From NCBI GenBank assembly GCA_001940725.1, contig MDVR01000169.1, forward strand, positions 1-20,317: a DNA stretch of 20,317 nt. The letters are read 5' to 3'. The stretch is from Candidatus Heimdallarchaeota archaeon LC_2 (GTDB taxonomy: Archaea; Asgardarchaeota; Heimdallarchaeia; Heimdallarchaeales; Kariarchaeaceae). How positions within the stretch are numbered: position 1 is the stretch's first letter; every line of letters starts with the position of its first letter. Below are positions 13,852 to 20,317 of the stretch, piece after piece. The notes beneath the pieces are model-generated. The model saw nothing but the letters and a program-made list of their open reading frames with translations, was not told the origin of the DNA and did not search any database. The position numbers and the translations under genes are program-made.

Positions 13852-14628
13852 TTAAACCGGGGTATTATCATATTTTTCTCTTGCAAGTTTCATACCGACA
13901 TAGAAGAAATATAGAAAGAACATGTAAGCCATAACTTTTTGGTAACCCTCAATAGAAAGGGTGTTGATACCTGAAATATTGTCAATATTTAGATCAAATA
14001 TGCTAACAACCAAATTGAATATTACGATTGCAATATAAATTGCTAAATAAAAATATTCCAATTTCATTCCCCATGCATCTTTTTTATAGGGTAAGTGTTC
14101 AGCCTTGAACAATCCTAATAACCAAAATAAGCTTGTTAAGGCAATGAAGAGATATAACAAGGCAGCCCAGAAATGATGATCTGTAATTCTTGCAGTTTCT
14201 TCTACACTTAAATCAATTAGCCCGACTCCAACTAGTACAGGTCCTGCTAATGTACCAAACATTATAGCTAATCCAAAGAAAAATTTGGAAATGGAACTAT
14301 CATTTCTCATTTGTCTCCATGTGAAAGGAAAGAAGGCTAAACTAACATAGCCTGTAAATAATAGCGTGTAATTGAATATTTCAGGGTCATTTGGAGCGAA
14401 TACTGTTTCTGAAGTATCTGGATCAACGTAATCCGATCGCACACCTAACTCTGAGAAAAATTGATCTGCAAAATTGTAACCTCCATTAGGTGTGTAAAGA
14501 TACATTGCCATGAATGTTCCCACGAAAAATACAAAAGATGCGATGATAATACTGATAGGGGGAATATGATCTTGCCACTGTCTATTTCCACCTAGATCAG
14601 ATACGTACTTAGTAATGGTGCTTGCCAT
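13852..14628 (-). CDS. DUF998-like polytopic membrane protein
   Basis: A 258-residue membrane protein with six to seven hydrophobic helices. The first helix (about 24-43) is followed by an outside loop carrying FADQFFSELGVR, the 'S-E-L-G' hallmark seen in DUF998 proteins. NDPEIFNYTLLFTGYVSLAFF and TDHHFWAALLYLFIALTSL are also family-like. The biochemical role of DUF998 is not established. ATG 14628 gives a sensible soluble N-terminus of about 22 residues. It is convergent with the HxlR regulator and separated from it by 20 bp. It is larger and only distantly similar to the family member at 7324. Confidence 0.75.
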   Translation of the reverse strand: MASTITKYVSDLGGNRQWQDHIPPISIIIASFVFFVGTFMAMYLYTPNGGYNFADQFFSELGVRSDYVDPDTSETVFAPNDPEIFNYTLLFTGYVSLAFFPFTWRQMRNDSSISKFFFGLAIMFGTLAGPVLVGVGLIDLSVEETARITDHHFWAALLYLFIALTSLFWLLGLFKAEHLPYKKDAWGMKLEYFYLAIYIAIVIFNLVVSIFDLNIDNISGINTLSIEGYQKVMAYMFFLYFFYVGMKLAREKYDNTPV

Positions 14629-14749
14629 AATTTTTAAAATTCATAATTGTTTTAAAGAATATTTCCCACATCAATCTCTTTAGATGCCATATTCCACTAA
14701 TCAATAAGACAACTATCTTGATCATTGCGAGAAATTTGAATTCCGATTA

Positions 14750-15121
14750 TTATTTTACTGGTGGGGAATGTAAACCCCATTCATTTCCGAATGGATCTTC
14801 GAAATTTCCAGCAAAACCAACTTCAGGTGCAATTTCATATTTCACTTGTATAATCTTACCACCAGCTTTCTCTACTTCTTTTAATTTTGAATCAATATCA
14901 TCGACACCCATAGTTATGACAACTTGGTTTTTTGATTTGACTTCTTCCTTCTTAAGTCCAAAACTGGTATGATTTACCCCTAGATTGACTAGAATATAGT
15001 TTTCATCCCATTGTTGCATTACTCCTTCTTCACTCCAGTCGAAAATATTTCCGTAAAATTTTTTAGCTTCTTCCATATCTGTTTCTGGCACCTCTAAATG
15101 ACTTGCATAAGATTTTTTCAT
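14750..15121 (-). CDS. VOC (glyoxalase/bleomycin-resistance fold) protein
   Basis: A 123-residue protein of the vicinal oxygen chelate superfamily. It begins KKSYASHLEVPETDMEEAKKFYGNIFDWS, the typical first beta-alpha-beta unit with His8 as a candidate metal ligand. It closes with VGFAGNFEDPFGNEWGLHSPPVK, the classic 'DP-x-GN-x-x-x-L' end of the second unit, though the usual metal-binding Glu position is not certain. Members of this subgroup bind small molecules or act as lyases or dioxygenases, and the substrate is unknown. The ATG at 15121 is chosen over 15163 because AAATTTATTTC (15147-15157) is centred about 30 bp before it and falls within the longer form. Confidence 0.85.
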   Translation of the reverse strand: MKKSYASHLEVPETDMEEAKKFYGNIFDWSEEGVMQQWDENYILVNLGVNHTSFGLKKEEVKSKNQVVITMGVDDIDSKLKEVEKAGGKIIQVKYEIAPEVGFAGNFEDPFGNEWGLHSPPVK

Positions 15122-15146
15122 AATATCACTTTTGTTATATCTGAGA

Positions 15147-15157
15147 AAATTTATTTC
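15147..15157 (-). promoter_or_regulatory. TATA-like box of the VOC gene
   Basis: On the minus strand GAAATAAATTT is about 30 bp before ATG 15121, fitting a leaderless transcript and deciding the start. Confidence 0.4.
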
Positions 15158-15289
15158 TCTCACAGTTATTATTATTCGAAATTTAATAAAATATCGCTAA
15201 CCTGTTGGTAATCGACTTTCAAATTACTGATTGGGATTGATTTAATATTTGAACTATTTATTTAATTAGTAGTTGAATATATATTTAAA

Positions 15290-17383
15290 TTAATAATTTA
15301 ATTTTAAGTATTTAATTCTACGACTTATAAAAATCAAAGAAACGAATGAAATTAATCCAATAATTGAAGAAATAAAATCAATTGGAAGGGGTAAATCTCC
15401 GTCACTTGTTGAAGTTGTGCTAGATGTTTTAGTAGTATCAACAATTGTTGAACTTGATATAGTTATTACATCGTTCTCTATCGTAATTGCGTAGCTTACC
15501 ATAACCGAATTACTTGATTTATCATATACAGATATTGTAATCGAGTACGTACCATCCTCAACAGTTGTTGTATCAAATAAAAATTCGTAGGGATCAGCTG
15601 TCAATCTAACTAATAAATTGTCAACTCCATTAATAACCAACTCAATATCAACTCTATCAATTTCTCCATTATCTGTTGGATTAATTTTAATTAACACATT
15701 ACCACTCAAATCATTTATTCCATCAGTAAACGCATCAACAGTAAATGATGGAGGTTCTGTATCTAGGACCTGAATAGACGTTGGAATTGATTGATTACCC
15801 TCTCCTGCCACCGAAGATGCGGATATTGCATAAAAATAAGTCATTCCTGGAATTACATCTGAATCATTATACCATCGATTTACGGTATTTGCATAAAGAA
15901 TCAATGCCCCAATACTTGATCCTCTATATACAGAATATGAAGTAAAATTATGGGTCCCAAATGTATTAGGAGTTGACCATGACAGATCGACTACTCCACT
16001 ATTATCACCGGCAATTACATTATTGGGATTACTGGGTAAAATAGGATCAAATAGTTGAAAAGGATTGGATTGAACTGATGTGAATAGATTTTCTGAAGTT
16101 TGTGAAACTAATAAAAGTTGAACCGTTGCTCCTGATGTAATATCATAAGGGTTCCACAAATAAGATTTACTAGTTAAATCAATGATTGCCGATGTCCAAG
16201 ATAATCCAAAATTGGTGGAATAGTACAAAGATGAACTTGAAGAATGATTGTAGCTATTTGTAGGGTTATTCCATACAAGTTGCACTGGTCTGTATAAAAT
16301 CGGATCATCAAGATTAATAAAAAATGGATTTGTTGATGTATACTGCAAAACTAATGGTGAAGTGTCTTGACCTGAAATTGTAACATATGGTGTATCATAG
16401 ATTTTATTATTATCTACATCAGGACCAATAAATTCACTGAAATAATTTAGTTCGATCAAATTACCAGTTCCATCATCTGTGAATTGTTCCGTTCCTCCAT
16501 TGTTCCATTCGAAATTATTCCATCCAAGACGAGCCAAAGAAGATCCAGAAGCTAGATTGACACCCACTCGAATGTTAAAGTAGAGCGTATTAGCATTAAT
16601 AACAACATTAGCAGAGTCTTTAACAAATATACCTTCATTACTGTTAAACTCGATTCTATTACTCAATAATTGATTTCCTGATGCACCAGCCCAAATAACA
16701 ATACCTTGAGAATTATTGAAAATATGATTGTTTCTAATAATATTGTTAAATGCACCACTCTCAGCAACTACAGCTTCAGCTCCTGTAAATGAAACTGAAT
16801 TTCCTGAAACTGTCATTCCTTGAATATTTACAAGATTAATTCCCCGAAAGTCATTATTGTGGACATTATTGTTTGTTATTGCAACATTTGATCCGCCGTT
16901 AATAGTAATACCTCTGGAACTGAAGGATACCTCATTCTCTGTAATTACTGCATTTGATACATTTTTCAAATTTACAGCGGACCATCCGATCACTCCAGTG
17001 AAAAGTCCATTGCTTAAAATGAAATGAGTATCCGTATTTGAAATGTTCAATCCATCAGGCCCTCCTATTACGGTTATATTAAGATAGCTTAAGACAAAAG
17101 GTGAATCTGGGGACCCATCTCTTGTGCCTGCTTCATCCCAACCATTGCTAGAGGCTTGTGTTTTGAAATCAGCATTACCATTGATGATAATTGGTGAATG
17201 AGGTTGTAATAATGTAACCTGCGGACTTATTACTAGATTAGAACCTAACCCGTTAGTTGTTAAGGGTACAGAATTATTTGCAAGCTCATTACCTTGTGCA
17301 TTAGTATTATTTCCTAAAGAAAAAGCAGTAGTGATTAAAATAAATAAAACTACAAGGTGTTGCAGTTTGTTTCTAACTAACAT
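15290..17383 (-). CDS. Surface beta-helix protein with FN3-like and Ig-like domains
   Basis: A 697-residue exported protein. The signal peptide (about 1-30, with LVVLFILITTAFSLG) ends near NTNAQ. Residues about 85-350 are a right-handed parallel beta-helix of the NosD/pectate-lyase type, seen as repeated 'xGIxIxxxSNVxIxNNxVxxN' turns rich in Asn. Residues about 350-445 are strand-rich. Residues about 445-543 look like fibronectin type III (VDLSWSTP, YSVYRG, YFYAISASSVAGEG). Residues about 545-640 are an Ig-like domain (DGTYSITISVYDKSSNS). A Ser/Thr-rich linker (about 645-662), a membrane helix (about 670-688) and a basic tail (SRRIKYLK) anchor it. It probably binds or processes polysaccharide at the surface; the substrate is unknown. 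It is divergent from mevalonate kinase, with 279 bp between the starts. Confidence 0.85.
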   Translation of the reverse strand: MLVRNKLQHLVVLFILITTAFSLGNNTNAQGNELANNSVPLTTNGLGSNLVISPQVTLLQPHSPIIINGNADFKTQASSNGWDEAGTRDGSPDSPFVLSYLNITVIGGPDGLNISNTDTHFILSNGLFTGVIGWSAVNLKNVSNAVITENEVSFSSRGITINGGSNVAITNNNVHNNDFRGINLVNIQGMTVSGNSVSFTGAEAVVAESGAFNNIIRNNHIFNNSQGIVIWAGASGNQLLSNRIEFNSNEGIFVKDSANVVINANTLYFNIRVGVNLASGSSLARLGWNNFEWNNGGTEQFTDDGTGNLIELNYFSEFIGPDVDNNKIYDTPYVTISGQDTSPLVLQYTSTNPFFINLDDPILYRPVQLVWNNPTNSYNHSSSSSLYYSTNFGLSWTSAIIDLTSKSYLWNPYDITSGATVQLLLVSQTSENLFTSVQSNPFQLFDPILPSNPNNVIAGDNSGVVDLSWSTPNTFGTHNFTSYSVYRGSSIGALILYANTVNRWYNDSDVIPGMTYFYAISASSVAGEGNQSIPTSIQVLDTEPPSFTVDAFTDGINDLSGNVLIKINPTDNGEIDRVDIELVINGVDNLLVRLTADPYEFLFDTTTVEDGTYSITISVYDKSSNSVMVSYAITIENDVITISSSTIVDTTKTSSTTSTSDGDLPLPIDFISSIIGLISFVSLIFISRRIKYLKLNY

Positions 17384-17662
17384 CGTTAATTTTTACAATG
17401 AAATAATAGTAAATAAATATAATTGATTACTAACTATTATACTAGAATTATTTATAAAATGAATCTCGTTTAAGTTCTCAAGCTCTGTATAGACTGATAT
17501 TTAGGTATTCACTTTTATTTTCTGTTATACTTAACAATAATAACATCCAAATTAATTTTGGAATTTTTTTACTGATATATTTTAAATGAGTTAAAAGTTT
17601 GTGAGAAATCTAATGATTAAAGATAACCAAATTCTTGTATCAGAATTTTAAGAATAAATCCA

Positions 17663-18652
17663 GTGAAAGTTGGTCATGGTAGTGCACCCGGAAAGGTCAT
17701 TATTGCAGGTGAACACAGTGTCGTCTATGGCTATCCCGCTATAGCAGTCGCACTCGGTATTAGATGTAACATTATCACTTCTGATAGTGAACCAGGAATT
17801 TTTATCAACTCACTAGATCTAAATAAAAATTTTAGGTACAGCATTCGAGATTTATCTCAACTGGGTCGTGGGGAGCTGATCGATAAAGAATTTGACAGTA
17901 TCGCTTTAGCTGTAAAAGAAACATTAAAACGAATAAATCATGATACTAACATTGAAATCCAGATTCGTAGTGATATCCCAATTTCTGCAGGTCTCGGTAG
18001 CTCAGCAGCTGTTGTAGTTGCATCAATAGCCGCTGTTCTGGATCTATATAACAAGGAATTATCAAAAGAAGATATCTCAAACATAGCTTTCGAATCTGAA
18101 AAAATTACTCATGGGAAACCTTCAGGAATTGATAATTCAATTGCCACATACGGTGGTCTCTTAAAATTTCAAAATGGCAAATTAATTCCAAAATTATTAA
18201 AAAACTCTATACCTCTAATTGTGGGTAATACTAAAGTTCCAAGAGATACAAAAAGATTAGTTGGAGGTGTTGCAGATTTAAAGAATCAATATTCATCATT
18301 AATCGATCCAATTTTGAAAATAATGGGAAACCTCGCTGAGGAAGCAGAGATTAGTTTAGAAAATAGGGATTTAGAAAAACTAGGTGATATTTTAGATATC
18401 AATCAAGGTTTACTAGATTCAATTGGTGTTGGGAATGAGGTTCTAAGTAACTACATTTGGACCGCAAGAAAAGCTGGAGCTTTGGGGGCTAAACTTACCG
18501 GTGCAGGTGGTGGTGGTTGTATGATTGCCTTGGCTAAGGATAATGAAAGTTTGCAAGAAATTGTTTATAAACTCAAATCTGATAACCTAAATATCATTGC
18601 AACAGAAATTTCTCAGGTTGGAGTAATTATTGGAGAATACAAAAATGAATAG
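17663..18652 (+). CDS. mvk: Mevalonate kinase
   Basis: A 329-residue GHMP-family kinase that phosphorylates mevalonate with ATP to 5-phosphomevalonate for archaeal isoprenoid lipids. The three GHMP motifs are present: S7-A-P-G-K-V-I-I-A-G-E-H-S-V-V-Y-G, P106-I-S-A-G-L-G-S-S-A (ATP-binding loop) and K277-L-T-G-A-G-G-G-G-C. HGKPSGID157NSIATYGG holds the catalytic aspartate and is specific to mevalonate kinases. The start is GTG at 17663; no in-frame ATG lies near enough to replace it. The 279-bp gap upstream is AT-rich with GATATATTTTAAATG near 17573-17587, a possible promoter giving a leader of about 60 nt. The isopentenyl phosphate kinase gene overlaps its end by 8 bp, so the two are cotranscribed. 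Confidence 0.97.
   Translation: MKVGHGSAPGKVIIAGEHSVVYGYPAIAVALGIRCNIITSDSEPGIFINSLDLNKNFRYSIRDLSQLGRGELIDKEFDSIALAVKETLKRINHDTNIEIQIRSDIPISAGLGSSAAVVVASIAAVLDLYNKELSKEDISNIAFESEKITHGKPSGIDNSIATYGGLLKFQNGKLIPKLLKNSIPLIVGNTKVPRDTKRLVGGVADLKNQYSSLIDPILKIMGNLAEEAEISLENRDLEKLGDILDINQGLLDSIGVGNEVLSNYIWTARKAGALGAKLTGAGGGGCMIALAKDNESLQEIVYKLKSDNLNIIATEISQVGVIIGEYKNE
18632..18635 (+). promoter_or_regulatory. Shine-Dalgarno GGAG deciding the ipk start
   Basis: GGAG inside the end of mvk lies 9 nt before ATG 18645. It argues for that start rather than TTG 18630, which overlaps the motif. Confidence 0.5.
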
Positions 18653-19490
18653 CGACGAATTGTGTCTGATCAAACTTGGTGGTGCAGCTATCACCGATAA
18701 AACCAAGGATTACACCATGAGACCAGAAATTATTTCTAGTGTCTTAAACGAAATTAGTTATAGTGACAAAAAAGCGATCATTATCCATGGAGCAGGGTCA
18801 TTTGCTCATAATATAGCAAAAGAATATAAGCTAGTTCACGGACTTGATTCCGCAGTTGCTCGAGATTTACAATATAGAGGCGTTAGCATTACGCGTAGAT
18901 CATTATTGAATTTACATACCGCTGTTTTGGACTCTGCTTTGGAGGCTAATCTTCTCCCATTCTCTTTTCCTGTGTCAGCAATTTTTGTTTCAGACGGAGA
19001 ACAACAATTGTATTCGAAATATTTGGATGGAGTAGTTGAAGCACTGGATAAAGGTTTTACACCCATTCTTTATGGGGATATTTCATTTGACATTAAAACT
19101 CATTTCAGAGTGATTTCTGGTGATCGAATCCTCCGAGTCTTGGTTAAACATCTAAAAGGGTTAAAACATAAAGATAATAGCTTGTATTTCAATAATATTA
19201 AAGTATTTTTTGGATCTAATGTTGATGGATTATATGATAAAGATCCTAAAAATGAGGATGCAAAACTAATTGATTACATTACAAATAACCAAATTGCTGA
19301 ATTAATTGAGACTGCTGGAGAAAGTGCAGGAACTGATGTTACTGGGGGAATGAAAGGTAAACTAATGGAAATTAAACAAATTAGTGATTTGGGGTCTGAA
19401 GTACAAATAATGAATATTATGGAAGAAGACAGAATGTATCATGCCCTTGTAAATGAACCTGATATCAGAACCGTAATTACTCCGAATTAG
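18645..19490 (+). CDS. ipk: Isopentenyl phosphate kinase
   Basis: A 281-residue kinase of the amino-acid kinase fold that converts isopentenyl phosphate plus ATP to isopentenyl diphosphate, the last step before isomerisation in the archaeal-type mevalonate pathway. Visible features: I9-K10-L-G-G-A-A-I-T-D-K (phosphate-binding glycines), I47-H-G-A-G-S-F-A-H55, where His55 matches the catalytic histidine that marks this family, YGDISFD, SGDRI, FGSNVDGLYDKDP and VTGGMKGK. ATG 18645 is used because GGAG stands 9 nt before it. It overlaps the mvk stop by 8 bp, a sign of translational coupling. A phosphomevalonate-processing enzyme is not in the window. Confidence 0.95.
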   Translation: MNSDELCLIKLGGAAITDKTKDYTMRPEIISSVLNEISYSDKKAIIIHGAGSFAHNIAKEYKLVHGLDSAVARDLQYRGVSITRRSLLNLHTAVLDSALEANLLPFSFPVSAIFVSDGEQQLYSKYLDGVVEALDKGFTPILYGDISFDIKTHFRVISGDRILRVLVKHLKGLKHKDNSLYFNNIKVFFGSNVDGLYDKDPKNEDAKLIDYITNNQIAELIETAGESAGTDVTGGMKGKLMEIKQISDLGSEVQIMNIMEEDRMYHALVNEPDIRTVITPN

Positions 19491-19493
19491 TTA

Positions 19494-19967
19494 TCAACTG
19501 GACATTTCTTTCTTGTAATTAATTAGGATCACAGGACTATTATCAAATCTCTGTTCACCTATGACTTTGTATCCCAACTTTTCATAAAATCGTCTGTTAC
19601 GTTTTGCTACACTTGGAGTTTCTAAAACCCACGATTTTGCATCGGGAAATTTATCCTCTAGGAAAGCAATTGCATTTTTTCCAATGCCTTTATTTTGAAA
19701 TTTTGTCATTACCCATATTGTTTGCAAATAATGTTCTTTTGATTCTTTAAGTTCAATAATGATACCTCCGACAATTTTACTATCCCAAAGTATGGTAAAG
19801 GTGGTTTTCTTTTCGAGTGCATTATCGATCTGGGATCCATCTGACACTCCCGGTGGTAATGATGTTTTGTTCCCAAAATCATCAATTGAAGCTTGGACAA
19901 ATGACTCGAGTAACGTATCTTTGAGTTCTTGTATATCTTCAGATATCGAATTTCGAATTGTTAGCAT
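19494..19967 (-). CDS. GNAT-family N-acetyltransferase
   Basis: From ATG 19967, 157 residues. It starts MLTIRNSISEDIQELKDTL, as GNAT enzymes commonly do. Motif A, for the acetyl-CoA pyrophosphate, is F-Q-N-K-G-I-G-K-N-A, matching Q-x-x-G-x-G/A, preceded by the strand LQTIWVMTKF. The last part (NRRFYEKLGYKVIGEQRF) is the usual motif B 'N-x-x-x-x-FYEKLGF'. It transfers acetyl from acetyl-CoA to an amine; the acceptor is unknown. An in-frame ATG at 20012 would add 15 residues. The promoter evidence is ambiguous, with TTTAAAAAT at 19981-19989 only about 18 bp from ATG 19967. Its stop codon is only 3 bp from that of ipk (convergent genes). Confidence 0.9.
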   Translation of the reverse strand: MLTIRNSISEDIQELKDTLLESFVQASIDDFGNKTSLPPGVSDGSQIDNALEKKTTFTILWDSKIVGGIIIELKESKEHYLQTIWVMTKFQNKGIGKNAIAFLEDKFPDAKSWVLETPSVAKRNRRFYEKLGYKVIGEQRFDNSPVILINYKKEMSS

Positions 19968-20128
19968 GTAACAAAATTGTATTTTTAAAGCCAGATCTAA
20001 AGTATTGTTCATAAGGAATATTCATTTCTTTATCTTTAGCATCGAAGATGAAAGTCGTAAAACATATTTGATATCTAAGGTCAGAGTCGACTGAAGTTAA
20101 CTTTGACAATGAAAAGTAGTGTTTCACT

Positions 20129-20140
20129 TCATATATTTTA
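20129..20140 (+). promoter_or_regulatory. TATA-like box of the L7Ae gene
   Basis: TCATATATTTTA is centred near 20135. Transcription would begin near 20161, giving a leader of about 53 nt that contains the hairpin and ribosome binding site described below. Confidence 0.45.
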
Positions 20141-20160
20141 TATGTAAATTAATTTACATA
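20141..20160. promoter_or_regulatory. Perfect 20-bp palindrome, candidate operator of the L7Ae gene
   Basis: TATGTAAATT is followed at once by its exact reverse complement AATTTACATA. The element fills the space between the TATA-like box and the expected transcription start, where a bound dimer would block polymerase recruitment. Chance occurrence is made easier by AT-richness, but twenty matching bases with no loop are notable. Confidence 0.45.
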
Positions 20161-20165
20161 CCAAA

Positions 20166-20202
20166 TGCCGAATGACGAACTACCTACTGTAGTTCAGAGG
20201 AG
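20166..20202 (+). promoter_or_regulatory. Kink-turn-like hairpin in the L7Ae mRNA leader, overlapping the ribosome binding site
   Basis: The stem GAACTAC (20177-20183) pairs perfectly with GTAGTTC (20189-20195) around a 5-nt loop. Below it come C76/A96, then the tandem sheared pairs G74-A98 and A75-G97, a bulge GAAU on the 5' side (70-73) and a 2-bp lower stem CC/GG (68-69 with 99-100); add 20100 to two-digit numbers, and 99-100 are 20199-20200. This is the order of a kink-turn, apart from a bulge of four rather than three and a short lower stem. The lower strand is part of GAGGAG, the ribosome binding site. L7Ae binds kink-turns, so it may repress its own translation. Confidence 0.45.
20197..20202 (+). 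promoter_or_regulatory. Strong Shine-Dalgarno GAGGAG of the L7Ae gene
   Basis: GAGGAG lies 11 nt before ATG 20214, the best ribosome binding site in the window. Part of it would be paired in the kink-turn-like fold. Confidence 0.55.
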
Positions 20203-20213
20203 AACGATTAAAA

Positions 20214-20317
20214 ATGAGCGAACAAGGTCCTTCTGAAGATCTAATTAAAGATGCATTAACACTATTAACAAAACTTAGAGATACAGGTAAAATTCGTAAG
20301 GGAACTAACGAGGTTAC
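20214..20317 (+). CDS. rpl7ae: Ribosomal protein L7Ae/eL8, 5' part (cut by window end)
   Basis: Thirty-four complete codons are visible: an acidic start (MSEQGPSEDLIKDA), then LTLLTKLRDTGKIRKGTNEVT. The segment after the first helix, K-I-R-K-G-T-N-E-V-T, is the RNA-binding motif that contacts kink-turns in L7Ae proteins (family form K-x-G-x-N-E-V/T-T-K). In archaea this protein is part of the large ribosomal subunit, of box C/D and H/ACA ribonucleoproteins, and of RNase P. The rest lies outside the window. The leader carries a palindrome, a kink-turn-like hairpin and a strong ribosome binding site. Alba was considered but lacks this motif. Confidence 0.9.
   Translation, partial: MSEQGPSEDLIKDALTLLTKLRDTGKIRKGTNEV

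Noticed and set aside
20214..20317. Alba or another small DNA-binding protein
   Set aside because: The segment GKIRKGTNEVT is the L7Ae RNA-binding motif and does not occur in Alba.
1..20317. tRNA or rRNA genes
   Set aside because: I looked for T-loop and anticodon-arm patterns on both strands and found none with a matching acceptor stem. No ribosomal RNA segment is recognised.

Overview
The window comes from an AT-rich (about one third GC by eye) archaeal genome. Archaeal markers are RNA polymerase subunit N (rpoN), ribosomal protein uS2, the start of ribosomal protein L7Ae/eL8, and the pair mevalonate kinase plus isopentenyl phosphate kinase of the archaeal-type mevalonate route. TATA-like boxes about 25-32 bp before several start codons, with few Shine-Dalgarno motifs, suggest many leaderless or short-leader transcripts. 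A nickel superoxide dismutase with its own protease implies exposure to oxygen. The exported proteins with a Thr/Ser-rich stalk and one C-terminal membrane anchor would suit an Asgard lineage (for example Heimdallarchaeia). That placement is inference only.

Layout. 1-1386: a 488-bp unit holding the promoter and first 59 codons of nickel superoxide dismutase (sodN) is present as three tandem copies, the first cut by the window edge. Only the last copy continues into a full gene. 1501-2877 (-): a membrane protein with a possibly split PH/GRAM-like domain. 3045-3473 (+): a signal-peptidase-like protease of the SodX type, which would remove the SodN propeptide. 3581-6204 (+): a short leader ORF, a large protein with an HTH-like segment, a PD-(D/E)XK nuclease core and coiled coils, then endonuclease III; probably one DNA-repair transcription unit. 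6348-8918 (+): two exported anchored proteins around a DUF998-like membrane protein. 8960-9245: a gene-poor, more GC-rich stretch with hairpins, a candidate structured RNA.

9321-11671 (-): rpoN, a polytopic membrane protein and an APH/choline-kinase-fold kinase. 11849-12493 (+): uS2. 12711-13130 (-): a deaminase resembling fungal cytosine deaminase. 13376-13831 (+): an HxlR-type regulator, convergent with a second DUF998-like membrane protein (13852-14628, -). 14750-15121 (-): a VOC/glyoxalase-fold protein. 15290-17383 (-): a large beta-helix surface protein. 17663-19490 (+): mevalonate kinase and isopentenyl phosphate kinase overlapping as an operon. 19494-19967 (-): a GNAT acetyltransferase. 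20214-20317 (+): the start of L7Ae.

How the parts connect. SodN and SodX form a substrate-protease pair. The two kinases supply successive isoprenoid steps for archaeal lipids. rpoN, rps2 and mvk-ipk are members of a gene cluster that is contiguous in many archaea but here is spread out and partly inverted. The most interesting unexplained elements are the nuclease-EndoIII pair, the sodN tandem array, and the L7Ae leader. That leader carries a perfect 20-bp palindrome at the promoter and a hairpin closely resembling a kink-turn beside the ribosome binding site, suggesting autoregulation by L7Ae.
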